Origin: Comamonas sp. lk
GTDB lineage: Bacteria > Pseudomonadota > Gammaproteobacteria > Burkholderiales > Burkholderiaceae_C
Assembly (NCBI GenBank): GCA_945875225.1
Contig: CAMCJY010000108.1
Location: forward strand, 1-6,810
Direction of reading: 5' to 3'
DNA: 6,810 bases
Below, piece by piece: positions 6,155 through 6,810 of this stretch. Every line of letters starts with the position of its first letter. The first letter of the stretch is position 1. A program made the translations under genes and the position numbers. The notes under the pieces are model-generated. The model was not told where the DNA came from. It ran no database searches and was given only the letters and a program-made list of their open reading frames with translations.

Positions 6155-6160
6155 CTCCTT
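6155..6160 (-). promoter_or_regulatory. Strong ribosome-binding site of the BLUF gene
   Basis: AAGGAG on the minus strand, six bases before ATG 6148, is a near-ideal Shine-Dalgarno sequence and fixes the start of the BLUF protein. Confidence 0.85.
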
Positions 6161-6178
6161 TTAGAAACTGATAACGCA

Positions 6179-6226
6179 ATGCGTAGGTGGTATCTTTTGC
6201 TGGTTGCTCAACTGATACTACCGCAT
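6179..6226. repeat. Inverted repeat upstream of the BLUF gene
   Basis: GGTGGTATC (6186-6194) and GATACTACC (6214-6222) are inverted arms with one mismatch (G-U in RNA). ATGC (6179-6182) and GCAT (6223-6226) extend the pairing after a three-base bulge. The loop is 19 bases. Another TACTACC sits at 6273-6279. It lies 31-78 bases before the BLUF start, so it could be an operator or a leader RNA hairpin. The repeat is visible; its role is unproven. Confidence 0.5.
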
Positions 6227-6340
6227 GTCACCGCGGCGTGTTCTATCTTCCGAAAATTGAGGCGCTTAAACGTACTACCATAGCTTGACGAGGCGACGGG
6301 CTTCGAGTCGGCCACACGTCTGTGCGCAAACAGCAAAAAA

Positions 6341-6367
6341 ATGATCCGCCTTATTCAGTCACTTTGA
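6341..6367 (+). other. Possible eight-codon upstream ORF overlapping the MFS start
   Basis: ATG 6341 reads MIRLIQSL and stops at TGA 6365-6367, which overlaps the MFS ATG as TGATG. The MFS start lacks a clear Shine-Dalgarno, so reinitiation after this leader is conceivable. The leader itself also lacks a Shine-Dalgarno, being preceded only by an A run, so this may be chance. Confidence 0.25.
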
Positions 6368-6810
6368 TGAGCCAGCAGACTCTTCCTCCTACTCCTTTGC
6401 CTGCTGCTGATACAGCACAACGCCGCCTGGTGCAGGTGTGGTTTGTTGGTGTCTTCATGGCAGCACTCGATTCAGCCATCGTGGGGCCGGTGCTGCCGGC
6501 ATTGCGTGCATCCTTTGGTATTGACAACCGTACTGCCGGACTGCTGTCTACCGTTTTTTCCCTAAGCTCGATGTGCAGCACGGCGCTGATGGCTTACTTC
6601 AGCGACCGCCATGGTCGCCGTCCAGTGTATCTGGCCAGCGTGGCGTTTTTCGCCATCGGCTCGCTGTGCATCGCTGCTGCACCCAGCTTTGACCTGCTGC
6701 TGATCAGCCGCGCCATCCAGGGCATCGGTGCAGGGGGCATTGCGCCGGTGGCCAGTGCTGTGATTGGTGATGTGTTCACAGCCGAGCGGCGGGGCCGTAT
6801 TTTGGGGCTG
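6367..6810 (+). CDS. MFS transporter, N-terminal part (runs off the window)
   Basis: The frame is open for 148 codons to the window edge. A polar N-terminus of about 20 residues leads into TM1 with AALDSAIVGPVLPAL (32-46). TM2 follows (about 57-77), then the MFS motif A loop SDRHGRRPVYL (79-89), TM3 (about 88-105), and TM4 with RAIQGIGAGGIAPVAS (115-130), which includes the motif B arginine Arg115. The next cytoplasmic loop is TAERRGRILGL. These are hallmarks of proton-driven drug or metabolite exporters of the DHA1/DHA2 type (family knowledge). The substrate cannot be told from this half. ATG 6367 is the first plausible start in frame. The gene is divergent from the BLUF gene across 218 bases that contain an inverted repeat but no clear sigma-70 promoter. 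Confidence 0.9.
   Translation, partial: MSQQTLPPTPLPAADTAQRRLVQVWFVGVFMAALDSAIVGPVLPALRASFGIDNRTAGLLSTVFSLSSMCSTALMAYFSDRHGRRPVYLASVAFFAIGSLCIAAAPSFDLLLISRAIQGIGAGGIAPVASAVIGDVFTAERRGRILGL

Overview
This looks like a chromosomal window from a betaproteobacterium of the order Burkholderiales, probably Comamonadaceae and Rhodoferax-like. That placement is an inference from the gene families, a moderately GC-rich composition and protein style; no marker gene proves it. The window holds ordinary housekeeping and accessory genes, with no rRNA, tRNA, CRISPR array or recognisable mobile element.

Layout: (1) 1-137 (+) is the C-terminal end of a PCu(A)C-type periplasmic copper chaperone. (2) 336-710 (+) is a small exported protein of the surface-adhesin E-like type. 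(3) 878-2425 (-) is a cryptochrome/photolyase-family gene whose frame is cut by one in-frame TAG at 1253-1255; conserved sequence continues on both sides in the same frame. (4) 2437-2721 (-) is a DUF2805/TIGR03643-type gene placed just upstream of the photolyase, so the two are probably translationally coupled. (5) 2845-3969 (-) is a HupE/UreJ-type membrane protein. (6) 3966-5180 (-) is an exported TPR protein overlapping it by an ATGA junction. (7) 5248-5445 (+) is a small exported di-cysteine protein, divergent from the TPR gene and closed by a textbook terminator with a UUCG tetraloop. (8) 5723-6148 (-) is a stand-alone BLUF blue-light sensor. (9) 6367-6810 (+) is the start of an MFS transporter that runs off the window.

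How the parts relate: the TPR and HupE genes form a tight two-gene operon, probably a periplasmic/membrane pair, possibly metal-related. The DUF2805 and photolyase genes form a second pair on the same strand. Two flavin-based light proteins, the photolyase and the BLUF sensor, lie about 3.3 kb apart, but nothing in the sequence links them directly. The intergenic stretches at 5493-5722 and 6149-6366 carry inverted and direct repeats that could be regulatory. The clearest anomaly is the amber codon in the photolyase. I see no convincing new multi-gene system; the TPR-HupE operon with its divergent small secreted protein is the least characterised unit.
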